DNA from: Rhynchopus sp. YZ270_cl-10
Taxonomy: Eukaryota; Euglenozoa; Diplonemea; Diplonemida; Diplonemidae
DNA length: 64,000 bases
NCBI GenBank assembly: GCA_964035575.1
Contig: OZ037859.1
Span: 186,001 to 250,000, forward strand
Direction: 5' to 3'
In this document: positions 8,337 to 18,500 of the stretch, in pieces
Layout: the number at the start of each line of letters is the position of its first letter
Position numbering within the stretch: position 1 is the first letter of the stretch
Program-made: the position numbers and the translations under genes
The notes under the pieces: model-generated
Seen by the model: the letters and a program-made list of their open reading frames with translations, nothing else
Told to the model about the DNA's origin: nothing
The model's database searches: none

Positions 8337-10049
8337 TTATGACCAGGTGGCATTAACGCCGCATGACTCGACTGCGACAGATTCATCGGGGCTGACACAG
8401 AGGATACGGTAGAGGACTTCTACGTTGAAAACGCGGGTTTTTACCTCATCAAGGGTGGATTGCGGTGTGTCGCCTTTAGGGGCAACAAGAACAACTTCTT
8501 TGCAGGGTGCGTCTGTGAGAATGTGCGTCACAGTGCCAATGTTCTCCGGGGTCAGCGCATTGCTGATCTCCTTGCATCCCCCCGCACGGAGGATGACCTG
8601 CACACCACCAGGCTCCATCAGCAGCACCACCTTCCATTTGCTAAAGGCGCCGCCCATACTGCCGCGGTGGAAGGCGATGGTGCCTTCGGTTCCTTCATTG
8701 CTGAAGTCCGCTTCGTCCAGCCAATGCCCTGCAGCGTGGCTGTCGGTCACATATTGATGTCCCAAAATCCACTTCCCTGCTGCGACAAAGGATAGATACT
8801 TCTCTGTCAACTGCGGGATGTCCGCCAACATCAACAGATGTGTCGCTTCTTCGACGTACTTCGGGACAAGCTCCACCTCGCCTCCTAAGTATTTGATCTT
8901 TTTGGAGAGTGCTTCGCGGACACCTTTCGGAACAGAGCCGCCTCCGGCCATTTGGAAGATCCTGGTTGCTGCACGCTGTTTCATCTTTTGTGTTGTTGCG
9001 TGCGTTCCATTTGTGTCCCATCGGATCATCTGAGACTCTACTCCACCGGTGAGAGGAGCGGCCAAAGGATGTGCCTCCTGCTTCACAACAAGCTCTGGTA
9101 GGCGCTCTGCCTGCGAGTCTGCAGCAGGGTCGCAGACCTTGTTGGCATTGGAGTTTGCAGTGCCCGGGGCAACACCGTTGCGTGGTTTCTTCTGTGGTGG
9201 TGCGTCGCCGTCACTGGCATCGCCAAGCAGCTCCTTCCGTGTCAGGCGCTTGCGTGACGTCGGGCGGCCGCCCTGCTGGCTGTCGTTCATAGGGTTCAGC
9301 GCAAAGCTGTTCTCGCCTACCATCGCCGGGGGTGCCTCCATCTCGTCCGTGATGCATTCCACAGCACGGCGGAACGCCTCGCTCCCAGCATGGTTCGAAC
9401 AGCTTCCCTCCTCCTGCAGGGGTTGGCCTTCTGTGCGCGGTGCAACAACAACGGGAGGTGCCACCGGAATGTCGTCTTTGTGAATCAGATACGTGACATG
9501 GTCGACAAACTGCATTTCCTGTACACTCGCTGCGAGCCAGTCTTTGGTGACGATAGGAATATCCCATTCACAGAGTTTTGCGTGGCGGGTCAGGCTTTCT
9601 GGTTTTGCGATGACATGGGTGACAGTGTTTTTGCCGATTAGCTTTGTGTAAGCTCCACCCACTTTGAGAATTTGGTCGCGAAGGGTGTCGGCTTCTTCAC
9701 CGTGGTAGCCCAACACGGCAACGACAGGGGCGGTTTTGAGCACACCCATGGTGCGCATGAGGCGTTGGTTGTCCTTCCGCACTAAGGTGAGGATGTCTGT
9801 CTGGTAGGACTGCACAGCGACACCCAATGCCGTGTCGAGGTCCTGCCAATGAGACAGAAAGCGGTGCCGAGCCTCCTGCAGGTTGGCGCACAAAACCTTC
9901 TTCTTCTCGTACAAAGCGTCGTGCTTGCCACTCACAGCCAGGCCCTGCAGCTCACCCAACTCCTGAGTATAAAACTTCACAAACTCATCTGCCTCGCATT
10001 GCAGCTTGACGCACACTACTTTCGCCAAATCTGGAATACTTGGCTGCAT
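8337..10049 (-). CDS. BRCT-repeat protein, 570 aa
   Basis: The start is MQPSIPDLAKVV, preceded by a very pyrimidine-rich leader. Residues 1-105 are mainly helical or coiled. Residues about 107-195 form a BRCT domain (VVAVLGYHG..L..QILKVGGAYT......THVIA......KL.....IPIVTKDWLAAS), with the typical GG turn and W near the end. A disordered, charged linker with basic patches (KRLTRKELL, PQKKPRN) follows. A second BRCT lies at about 368-450 (IKYLGGEVEL..EATHLLM..FVAAGKWILGHQYVTDS). A third, more divergent one lies at about 455-560. BRCT pairs usually read phosphoproteins in DNA-damage or replication complexes (TopBP1, PTIP, MDC1 types). One N-terminal and two tandem C-terminal domains suit a nuclear scaffold, but no direct orthologue can be named. 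Confidence 0.85.
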   Translation of the reverse strand: MQPSIPDLAKVVCVKLQCEADEFVKFYTQELGELQGLAVSGKHDALYEKKKVLCANLQEARHRFLSHWQDLDTALGVAVQSYQTDILTLVRKDNQRLMRTMGVLKTAPVVAVLGYHGEEADTLRDQILKVGGAYTKLIGKNTVTHVIAKPESLTRHAKLCEWDIPIVTKDWLAASVQEMQFVDHVTYLIHKDDIPVAPPVVVAPRTEGQPLQEEGSCSNHAGSEAFRRAVECITDEMEAPPAMVGENSFALNPMNDSQQGGRPTSRKRLTRKELLGDASDGDAPPQKKPRNGVAPGTANSNANKVCDPAADSQAERLPELVVKQEAHPLAAPLTGGVESQMIRWDTNGTHATTQKMKQRAATRIFQMAGGGSVPKGVREALSKKIKYLGGEVELVPKYVEEATHLLMLADIPQLTEKYLSFVAAGKWILGHQYVTDSHAAGHWLDEADFSNEGTEGTIAFHRGSMGGAFSKWKVVLLMEPGGVQVILRAGGCKEISNALTPENIGTVTHILTDAPCKEVVLVAPKGDTPQSTLDEVKTRVFNVEVLYRILCVSPDESVAVESCGVNATWS

Positions 10050-10250
10050 TGTGAAATGAGAGAAAAAAAAGAAAAAGGGAAAAAAATGAGGTTAGGCGAG
10101 TGTACCTTAGGGGATAGTGGATAAGGAAGGATGGAGAGGAGAAGGGTAAACAATGCATTGCAAAGTAGTTTTATGACGTTTTATGTAAAGTAGGGTGTAG
10201 AAGTTTTATGGTTTCGCACAAAAAAAAAGAAAATTTGGAGAAAAAAAAAA

Positions 10251-10277
10251 TGAATGTGCCCTCTCGTGCACATCTGG
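10251..10277 (+). repeat. Hairpin-family unit (GTGC stem)
   Basis: TGAATGTGCC, CTCTCGT and GCACATCT occur directly after a ten-base A run. It is the GTGC/GCAC stem class with one extra C before the loop. Confidence 0.6.
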
Positions 10278-10290
10278 CAAAGAAAATAAA

Positions 10291-11517
10291 TCAGGGCGAC
10301 TGCAATTCATTTCCTTCTTCCTCCACTCCACTCCCTCCTCCTCCTTCTATAACCTTCCTGGTCCGCAACGACCGGGTTGCATTTCCACAGAAAACTGTTG
10401 AGGTGTGGGTGAGATTTGAGGCAACGGATTTATGCGCTGCCAGCAGATCCTCTCTGAACTCTTCCGCAGTTCTGGCGGGGGCCCCTCCATTTGGTCGGGA
10501 GGGGGGTCGCTCGTTGTCATGAAGGAGGGAGAGGTCGATCCCGTCGTCGCCATCGTCATCATCATCATCTGCGTCAGCGATGCCTACCATGGGGTCACAG
10601 AACTGCGAGACTTTCACGGCAGTTGCCACACTCCGCATCTCTGCGAGGACTCGCTCTCGATCTGTTAGCGCATCGTTCTCTTGAATGACCCCCCCTTCAT
10701 CAGCAGCACGGTGTTGCAGCTCTATCTCTTCCCGTATCAACCCTGCCAGCCCATCGCCCTCAAATCTATCTCCAGAAGACACAGACGGCGGCAACGGAAT
10801 GTGCGTTTTATTCAAAAGAGAACTAATCAAATTCGCACACCGATTCGACCCCTGAACCTTCGCCGCGACCTCCAAATCAATCTGCAAAGATATATCAGAA
10901 AAAACCGAGGATTCCTGCAGACCCAAGATAGGTGTTACAACGTCAACATCGTCGAGTGTATCGCAGCATATGTCATCAAGGGTGAGGAGCTGTGGAATGC
11001 TTTCGATTACGTCCATGCGGTAGCGTGGCTGCGATGCTATGGGGTTGGCGTGCAGTGTGACGCTCTGTAGGTTCGGGCAGAGTTGGAGGAAAGAAACACT
11101 CTCGCGTGAAGTGACAGCATTGCCTTCTGCATCAAGCGTACGGAGGTTTCGCAAGGACGACAGCTGCGAGAGGTCTGACACATTGTTGTACGACATGAAC
11201 AGGTCTTCCAATGCAGGTAACGCTAGTGAACCGCCCACATCCTCGAGCCCACAGCGGCTCACCCACAGTACGCGCAGAGACCGTAGTGTGGTGCCCAGAT
11301 CTCGTAGGGAGTGTATTATGCTTCCGTTGAGGCGCAGCTCTGTCAGTGCGGGGAGGCGGTCCCCCAGGGCCCCCGGGGAATGTCGCAACAGATCGACCTG
11401 GGTTGTCATGGACTGTACAGTGGACAGGTCCTTGGTATCGCATATTCTCTGCAAGTCCGCAACACTCAAATATTCCCTCACCTCCACTTCCTCAAAAACG
11501 TCTTTAAAAGGGTCCAT
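10291..11517 (-). CDS. LRRC56: LRRC56 / ODA8-like leucine-rich repeat protein, 408 aa
   Basis: The start at 11517 (MDPFKDVFEEVEVREYL) is chosen over the in-frame ATG at 11706 because a pyrimidine tract ending in CAG lies 18 bases upstream of it. Residues about 50-190 are leucine-rich repeats closely matching the LRRC56 signature: LRLNGSIIHSLRDLGTTL, VLWVSRCGLEDV, LFMSYNNVSDLSQL and FLQLCPNLQSVTL, ending with a PQLLTLDD cap. The C-terminal half is acidic with a DDDDDDGDDG run. In Chlamydomonas (ODA8) and humans the protein is needed for outer-dynein-arm preassembly or transport, so the organism probably builds motile flagella with outer arms. Length is shorter than human LRRC56 (about 540 aa). 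Confidence 0.88.
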   Translation of the reverse strand: MDPFKDVFEEVEVREYLSVADLQRICDTKDLSTVQSMTTQVDLLRHSPGALGDRLPALTELRLNGSIIHSLRDLGTTLRSLRVLWVSRCGLEDVGGSLALPALEDLFMSYNNVSDLSQLSSLRNLRTLDAEGNAVTSRESVSFLQLCPNLQSVTLHANPIASQPRYRMDVIESIPQLLTLDDICCDTLDDVDVVTPILGLQESSVFSDISLQIDLEVAAKVQGSNRCANLISSLLNKTHIPLPPSVSSGDRFEGDGLAGLIREEIELQHRAADEGGVIQENDALTDRERVLAEMRSVATAVKVSQFCDPMVGIADADDDDDDGDDGIDLSLLHDNERPPSRPNGGAPARTAEEFREDLLAAHKSVASNLTHTSTVFCGNATRSLRTRKVIEGGGGSGVEEEGNELQSP

Positions 11518-11523
11518 TAGGGT

Positions 11524-11582
11524 TTGTGTAAATGTCTGAGGGAGAGGTGTGAGAGGTGGGAGAGGAAACAGAATGGGGTTTG
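11524..11582 (-). promoter_or_regulatory. Pyrimidine tract plus CAG before the LRRC56-like start
   Basis: On the minus strand a run of mostly C and T ends in CCTCAG (CAG at 11536-11538), 18 bases before the ATG. It has the form of a 3' splice site. It could be a trans-splice acceptor, the end of a 5'-UTR intron, or only a pyrimidine-rich leader. Confidence 0.4.
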
Positions 11583-11715
11583 TTGGGAACTCAAAGATGG
11601 AAACCCAGAACAGGCGGAGCCCCCCCGAAGAAAGGAGGTTAAAATTTAAAAAACAACAGGACGGGCAATGCTGGAAAACTCCGCCGACTCCGCCAAGAAG
11701 ACGCACCGCACAACT

Positions 11716-12522
11716 TTACACCCAAGTACGGCGCTGATAGAACACAGAGTTCTCGAAGAAGTGGCAGCACTCCTGCATAAACACGCACTCGTTTTCAGCA
11801 TGACGGCTTTTGTGCGGAGTACAAAGCACTCGTAACGCAATGCGCTTGTTTCCCACCATCACAACCTTTCTTCGATTGAGGCAATCAAAGATGTAGTTAT
11901 TGCCCAGGGCATCACCACGGATGACTACAACAAGTCGACCCTCGAGTTTCTTCGCAAGGATTATGAGCACAAGCACAGCTAATATCAAGCTGAGTATCAT
12001 GCTCAGCGACGATGGTAGTGAAGCCCATTCCGACGGAGGTGAAGCCCATTGTGAGGGAAGTGAATCCCATTCTGAAGGAATCCCCACATATACATGCAGG
12101 AATGACGATGATGATGACGATGCTAAGCGCCACACTTTGGTAACCGAAGCGTCCCTGCGCGATTTTCTGGAAAGGGAGAGGAAAGGCGGGACAAAGGCGG
12201 CGTTCAGCACGGAGTTCAAACACGGCATCGCGACCATGTGATACGCATGTATGGGGCGAACAGGCAGTTTGCTATCATGAGGCAGTGGATAAGGCGCTGC
12301 GCATCTGGGTCGAATCGCGTAGAGAAAACGACTCCCTGTCACCAAATCCCTGTTCCGAGTGAAAGCGTTAAAACTGTCCACAAACGAAAGCTTCAGGTGT
12401 TCCAAAGACTTAAATGTGACAATCTGACTTCTTGAAATCGAAGTCAGAGGAAAAGGTTGCTCGCAACCACCTCTGGGTAACGCACAAATCATGACAATGG
12501 ACGAGGTTGAGTACGTCGCCAC
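11716..12522 (-). CDS. Putative one-pass membrane protein, 268 aa, unknown family
   Basis: A single minus-strand frame from MATYSTSSIVMIC to TAA, same direction as its neighbours. A strong hydrophobic segment (SMILSLILAVLVLIILAKKL, residues about 172-191) is followed by KKLEGR, as in a membrane anchor with a cytosolic C-terminus. Before it is a short degenerate repeat (SEWDSLPSQWASPPSEWASL), which comes from a tandem 18-base repeat in the DNA. The C-terminal 75 residues contain His/Cys-rich stretches (ENECVFMQECCHFFEN). No family is recognised. An acidic frame on the opposite strand at 11900-12241 competes for the same DNA, so coding on this strand is likely, not certain. Confidence 0.45.
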   Translation of the reverse strand: MATYSTSSIVMICALPRGGCEQPFPLTSISRSQIVTFKSLEHLKLSFVDSFNAFTRNRDLVTGSRFLYAIRPRCAAPYPLPHDSKLPVRPIHAYHMVAMPCLNSVLNAAFVPPFLSLSRKSRRDASVTKVWRLASSSSSSFLHVYVGIPSEWDSLPSQWASPPSEWASLPSSLSMILSLILAVLVLIILAKKLEGRLVVVIRGDALGNNYIFDCLNRRKVVMVGNKRIALRVLCTPHKSRHAENECVFMQECCHFFENSVFYQRRTWV

Positions 12523-12646
12523 CTATCCACTTCTACACTGAGGCGGAATAGACAAAACAATATCGAAACAAAAATATGCACTTTTTTTTAATTCGACCTA
12601 TTTGAATGGACAATGATTCTGGCGGAGGGGAAGAGAGGGACTGAAA

Positions 12647-12691
12647 GGAGAAAAGCTTGAAAGATGATTTTGTGCCTCGCACACAACATTG
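12647..12691 (+). repeat. Hairpin-family unit
   Basis: Leader GAAAAGCTTGAAAGATGA, then arms TTGTGC and GCACACAA around CTC. Same leader as other copies, with a different loop length. Confidence 0.5.
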
Positions 12692-12870
12692 AAAAAAAGC
12701 GGACACGTTAACTAAAAGGAAAAGGTGGTGAGGTGAGCCTCGCATGCTTAGTCACCTAAGAGAAGAGGACAACACAACACATTGAACAGAGGGAGAGAAG
12801 CAGCAGTGGATAACAGAGGCAAAAATAAAATAAAATAAAAACAGAAAAATGGGGCCAAAAAAAAAAAAGA

Positions 12871-12962
12871 AAGAAGTCGAGAGTGCAAACACCTCACCTT
12901 ACATCGGCAGATGCAGGCACGGTGGTTCTCTGCGAGTTATCGAACCCCAGAGAGCACTTCAT
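12871..12962 (+). repeat. Double-hairpin repeat with T-arm-like motif
   Basis: Leader AGTCGAGAGTGCAAACACC, then GCAGATGCAGGCAC, then CTCTGCGAGTTATCGAACCC closing with CCAGAG. The minus strand reads GGGGTTCGATAACTC, like a tRNA T-arm/B-box, but no acceptor stem, D-arm or anticodon arm is present at the right spacing. Related copies are at 6889 and 52205. Confidence 0.5.
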
Positions 12963-14204
12963 TGGCCTGCACACGGTTACCACCAGGGAGGTTTGCGTGC
13001 AAGCTACCTCCTAAATCACCTCAGTCTTCGAGGAAGACATAAAATATTGGTTAGTGTTTCGGGTGTGGAATTTTATGATAAAGTTTTGCGTCACATTTTG
13101 TCTCTTTTTTTGAAATCGCTGTATATTATTTTTATTGCATTAATAATGGTGTTCCCGAAAGCACCGATATTGACAGGCCCCTGAGAGGTCCCTGACAGGA
13201 TTTCGGTAACACAACCAATTAATGTTTCCGAGGATATGCGTTACTAGAATTTGGAGAAGAAAAAAGACAGTGTTTGTATTCTGTGACACCCATCCTTTTA
13301 AGTTTCCCCGCAACTTTCGCTATTTCTCCTATCCCATCTGAACGACCTCTTTTGCGATGTGAGAAAGGTATCACTTCCTTTTCAAATAAAAAACAAATAT
13401 TTGTGATATTTGATCCCTGATTTTTACCCCGCGTATAGGCGTGTAAAGGCCCGTATAGGCCAAACCCCACCCATTTTCCCCAGCCTTTACGCGCCTTTGC
13501 GCGGGGTAAAAGTCAGGTGGTTGATTTGTGAACAATAAAAACACATAAAAAAAACACAAGAAAAAAAAAATGGGGGAAAATTCCTACAGAACGCGGGGGG
13601 AGAGTGGTTTTTTTGTTTTTTATTGTCGCTTTTCTGCAAGAAATGATCCCCACTCGTCGAGAGGGAGAAGGGGTTGGTGGGGGAGATTTTTTTTCCCCCT
13701 CTTTTTTCTTCAAAAAATTCTTTCAAAAAAAAGTCGAATAACTAGCGCACCAACCTCAAAGATTCCAAGCGAGATCATGCACACTCCCATCAGGTTTTTT
13801 GGATAAATCGAAATGTAGAAGAAATAAATCAGACTGAACCGAGAGAATCCCTCTACACACTCGATTCCACAAAAAAAACTCCACACGGTTTCGCACACTG
13901 CTCTTGGACAAAAAAGGAGAGGCGCTACGTCATTGCATTGCAGTGGAGAAAATAAAAGAATAATTATTGATGCAGACACCTCAACTGACCCACGTATGGT
14001 GCCAGTCATGGATGAAAGCATAATAAATGCTTAAAACCTTCTGGTGGTGACAAATCTGGGTTAATCCAGCCGGATCCCTTAAAACAAGCCCCCTCCGGAG
14101 TTGTGAGTGGAAGTATATTTTTTTTTATTCGAAAACTTGATTTGGATTAGTGTCACCCAATTTGCTCCACCTATTTTTTTAGCAGATGTAAAAAAAATGT
14201 GGGG

Positions 14205-14330
14205 AAAAAAAGCTTATAAGAAGGCATCTCTTGCACACATACACATCTAAAAAAATAAAAGGAAGTTCGAAAGTGCAAACGCCTCGACGGACGTAGACAC
14301 GCATCTGAAACTTTTGAGCACCCCCACCCA
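14205..14330 (+). repeat. Two hairpin-family units in a row
   Basis: At 14211-14248: leader AGCTTATAAGAAGGC, CATCTCTTGC, tail ACACATCT, then an A run. At 14262-14307: leader GGAAGTTCGAAAGTGCAAAC with GCCTCGACGGACG. The order simple unit, A run, double-type unit is the same as at 33271-33370 and 52140-52280. Confidence 0.5.
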
Positions 14331-14512
14331 GATGCAATGCGAAAAACAGAAGAAAAAAAAAGGACACAACTCTCTGAAACAAAACTAACCATATAAGGAA
14401 GGAACAGAAACAAATAAAATTTTTTGAAGCTCAATCAAACGCCATGAATACAGAGATTCACCATTGCATAAACCTTACTGGTGCATCGAACCATCACCCA
14501 AACAACGCAACA

Positions 14513-14552
14513 ACGAAACCTTGTAAGATAAATGTGCATCTCGTGCACACAT
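14513..14552 (+). repeat. Hairpin-family unit (GTGC stem)
   Basis: Leader GAAACCTTGTAAGATAAAT, GTGC, ATCTC, GTGCAC, ending at the start of the small inverted-repeat element at 14553. Confidence 0.55.
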
Positions 14553-14640
14553 GGTGCTTTTCGGAGGGCGGGAAGTGAAAAGTTGTGAAAAGTTGTGAAT
14601 ATGATTGAAATAGTGTGAAACCCTCCTCCGTATAGCACCA
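14553..14640. mobile_element. Short inverted-repeat element (small relative of 53641-54123)
   Basis: The ends GGTGCTTTTCGGAGGG and CCCTCCTCCGTATAGCACC are imperfect inverted repeats. The inside has GTGAAAAGTTGTGAA twice, the same subterminal motif as the 483-bp element at 53641. It is non-coding and probably a miniature DNA transposon. Confidence 0.5.
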
Positions 14641-15528
14641 ACATACATCATTTTTATCGGCATAGTGGTACAAAACTTTTTGCAGCTCTGCCAAAAATGC
14701 TTGCTGTTAGGTGTAGGATGCAGCCGAGATACGGAAAATGCAACAAAAACAAAAAATGTCCAATCGAAGACCAAATTTGAGCTGACCAAAATCGATACAA
14801 AAAATATCGTACATACTGGAAATAGTGAAGAAATCGAGACACAAAAAAAATAACACTGTGCGAATACCCGGCTTTGAGCGCACAAACAAGACCCCAAAAA
14901 TTTTTTTTTGCGAAAAAAAAAGCAAAACAAAAACAAAAGAGAAACGTTGGTAAGCTACGCCGCGTGTCGTGCTTAGCCACCTTAAAAACACAACTGAATA
15001 GGAAATATTCCGCACAGGAACTACCTATACATCAGTTCAAACACACACACACACACACACTGATTACGAAAAAAAAAAAATGTGTCTGTGAAAGCAAATT
15101 CACAAAAGAACCAGAACCAGGCTCGTTCTTGTTGTCGATAACACAACATCTCGCTTCGAACTATAACAAGGAGAAGCCAACGAGCCCATCATGGATGAAC
15201 ACACCCACATGAACATGCTTTCATCCATTATTTTCTTTTTGTTGTATCAACAACCACCCCACCAAGAGAGGTGGGTTCTGTGCCCTTTTTTTGGTCGAAA
15301 ATGCTGCCAAATTGTTCACCATTTTTTGGAGCACCTGAAAAAAAAAAATACCTAAACAAACCAAAGGCGAATGTACCTCACAGCACGAGGATCGTCTTCG
15401 CGTATACTAAAATATTTCCTTAGATACCCCCCCAAAAAAAAAGCTTCAAAAAAAGCATACTTATCACTGAACTCCCCACCCCAAAATACCTTATTTTCCC
15501 ATTTTTTTATTATCTCTTCTTATCTCCT

Positions 15529-18500
15529 TTAACTACGAGGGAAAACATCCGAAATCGGATTTTCCTTCAGAATCGGCTGCGGGCTTGCGGAGGAGCTGCC
15601 GTCGTATGTCGATGGGGGGCTTTCCTCTTCTTCGTTTTTTTCTTTGGCTTCGTCGAGCTCGTAGCCTTCTTCGGGGGCTTGCTTGGTTGGGGGAGGAGGG
15701 TCGATGCAGATACGCTTGACAACGAAGACTGCGGCAGCGATGAGGAAGAGCGCTGCGGCTAATGTGGCGATAACGATCACCCAGGTCATGCTTGCGTTGT
15801 CGTCGTCTTCCCCTTCGGTGGCAGGGTTGCCATTAGTACCACCACCACCACCACCACCACCCCCACTCACCACTCCTAAAGAAGATATCTCACCAATCCC
15901 ATGTTGCCCCAGCGTTTCTGGTGCAACCCCAAGGAGTCTCCCAACAGCGTTGTCTCTAGATAATTCTGCAGTGTTCACCGCTTTTTCGACAATGGAGATT
16001 ACTGCGCGGTAGGTGGAATCGCCAGAATTAGTGGTAGTTTCGACGGTGTGAATCGCAATGCGGTTAGGGTCGACGCCCCCAGCAAAGACGCCTTGAGACA
16101 GAGATGCCCTCAGGCGCTGGATGTTCGCGTTGAGTTTGTCTGCTGCGGTCATGGTGGCATCGGTCGCGTAGTTGCCGAATTTAACCTCAAAGTAGGAGAT
16201 CGCGTTGTCCATTGTGAGTTGCATTTTCTGCACCGCAGTTTGCATCGCCGGAGTGCCATCATCCTTCCCTGTAATAGTAATGAGAACGCTGCTCTCAACG
16301 TTCTGCTTTATTTTCATTGCCATTGAGGTATCCGCTGCGACAGAGGGTTTGGCAGTAAAGACCTCCTCTTGCGCAAAGCTGTCTAACGCCCAGGCAATGT
16401 TCTGCCCAGCCTCGTTTAATGCTCCCTTCGACACTGTCGTAAAAAAGGGGGTCAACGAAATGTCGACAGTCTTCGCTGTATCATCGTATGTGATACCATA
16501 AGATGCAGAGCGTGACTGTGGGTTAGTTGGCGCTACAGTTTCAAGATGGATAACCCTGAATAATTCATTCAAGGTAAAGCTTGGTGGGTCGTTGATTGGT
16601 GTAATCGATAGCTTCGCAGAGCGGGTTAATATGGTGATAGCGTCATTGAAATAAACAGAGAGATCGATTGAACCAAAGAAATCCTCTGATGTTTCAAAGG
16701 TAAGATCGCAGGCGGGGTACGGAGAGGTAACGATTTTGGGTTGAGTTTTGAAGTTGGTCGGATCTGCAATGTTGATGACAAATTCGGGGATGGAACTGCC
16801 TGCAAAGGTGTCTACTGTTAGGTTCTTGAAGTCGCACCAATTCTTGATGGTTTTGAACCCAGCATCCTCAGCCACCTCCACATCGCCTACAACCACATCA
16901 GGAATCAAATAGCTGTCGACACCTATCAAAGTAATCGTTCTCTTCATGGTATCACTCTGCAATAGATTGTCAGGGCTGCTATCAGATCTCCGCAACGTAA
17001 CATAAATGTCAATCGCAGCGTCCGCAGGCACATTTTGCTTCGGTGTAAATGTCAGATCACCGTTCACATCAATCGCAGGGTTGACATCAAACAGGGTGCG
17101 CGCCTTCGCTTCATCCAAGGTAATCATAAAGAAGTAGTCGACCCCTAAGGTTCCTGTGTTTTTGAGGTCAATGTCTGAGATGTATTGCGCGATTTTGACT
17201 TCTTTTGAACCAAGCTTCTCTGGTCGTGAGAAAATGTCGTTTCCAATGGTGAAGGTAGGTTTTACTTTGACTTCGGTGGTGATGATGGAAAGGATTTTTG
17301 TGGTGTTCGCTCCTAGGTCGTCGGTGACGATAATTTCGACGTCGCATCTGTCTTGAGCGGCGGCAAGAAGCTGTGCCTCAGACGTCAACGAGAAGCGCAG
17401 TGAGAACCCTTCAAAGATAGGTTTGACAGCAAAGATCGCACAGTCTGCCGGCACCCCAACCGATACCACTACACCCTGCCCATCCTCATTGAGCGGCCCT
17501 GCCTTTACCCCGGAGATGACATTGTCGAACACCGTTTCGAGCTCCCCCACTGGCACCATCAACGCCTCTCTCAGCAGCGTGAACCTGGGTGCATCGTTAA
17601 CCTCTGTGATGACCACCTTTCCTGTGTCGCAGACAGTCGAGACCTGGTCCGTGAGGCAAGCCCTAAAGAAGGTTTCCCCTGCCGCATCAGGCGCAGGAGT
17701 GAATGTGAGCACCCCAGCACTGTCCATGGTGATGCCTTCAGAGGTGAAGAGATCTGCACGGAAGCCGTCGATAGTGAAGGTGACGTTGTGGACGCTGGTG
17801 CCCGAGCCGTCTCCTGTTGCAATGCCTGTTGCCCATGTCGCGCTGTGCAAAGTGGAGTCCTCCGCAACAGTGATAACATCGCCACGAAGGAACCGAAGAG
17901 GCAGCTTCTCCACAACCTCAATCACAAACTGCAGGTCCGCGGTGGCTGCATTGTCCGGGCACGCAGGGGTGATGGGTGTACAGTGTGTCCCATTGTCCAC
18001 CGCACGCACCAACACCTTCGTCACCCCAACAACCTTAGGGTCGGCAGTGAGCTTCCCCGTTTCATCCATGGTAAGTGGGCTGTTGAAGAGCGCCGTGTCG
18101 TATCCGCTCAACTCAAACTTGATGCTCTCTGTTGCAAGGTAGCTGATGTCGGTCGCCACATCGCGTTCCTGGATGAGGCCTGCGACGGAGACGTAGACGT
18201 CGCGTGTAGCAAGGGTGAAGCTGGGTGGGTAGTTGATGTCCTGGAAGACAAGCGTCAGGTAGACAGGGGTGGATGTGTCGGTCACCCCGCCGCCGTTGTC
18301 GGTGGCAACGATCTCAAGCTCGACTGAGCCCGAGATGCCTGGCTTGGTCTGGTACTGGAGGGTGCCGTCCGGGAGCACCTCGGGGACCTGCGTGAAGAGG
18401 TCCGTGCCTGTGCCCACAATGACGGTCGTGTAGGTGAGCACCTGGTCCGCTTCGTTGGCCGGCCCAGGCACACCCACCACGGCACCGGTGTATACCCCTA

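Larger units (their letters stand above)
12523..15528. other. 3-kb spacer made of small repeats
   Basis: No convincing gene is seen; short frames here are AT-rich and low-complexity. It holds hairpin units (12647, 12871, 14205, 14513), a small inverted-repeat element at 14553-14640, a (CA)n run near 15045 and many A/T runs. GGCGTGTAAAGGCCCGTATAGGCC at 13439-13462 is partly repeated just downstream as part of a short imperfect palindrome. Confidence 0.6.

Noticed and set aside
12880-12962. tRNA gene on the minus strand
   Set aside because: A T-arm-like GGGGTTCGATAAC is present, but no acceptor stem, D-arm or anticodon arm lies at the right distance.
13219-14936. Many 60-150-codon frames in the 12.5-15.5-kb spacer
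   Set aside because: All are Phe/Lys/Ser-rich translations of A/T runs, with no family match and no leader tract.
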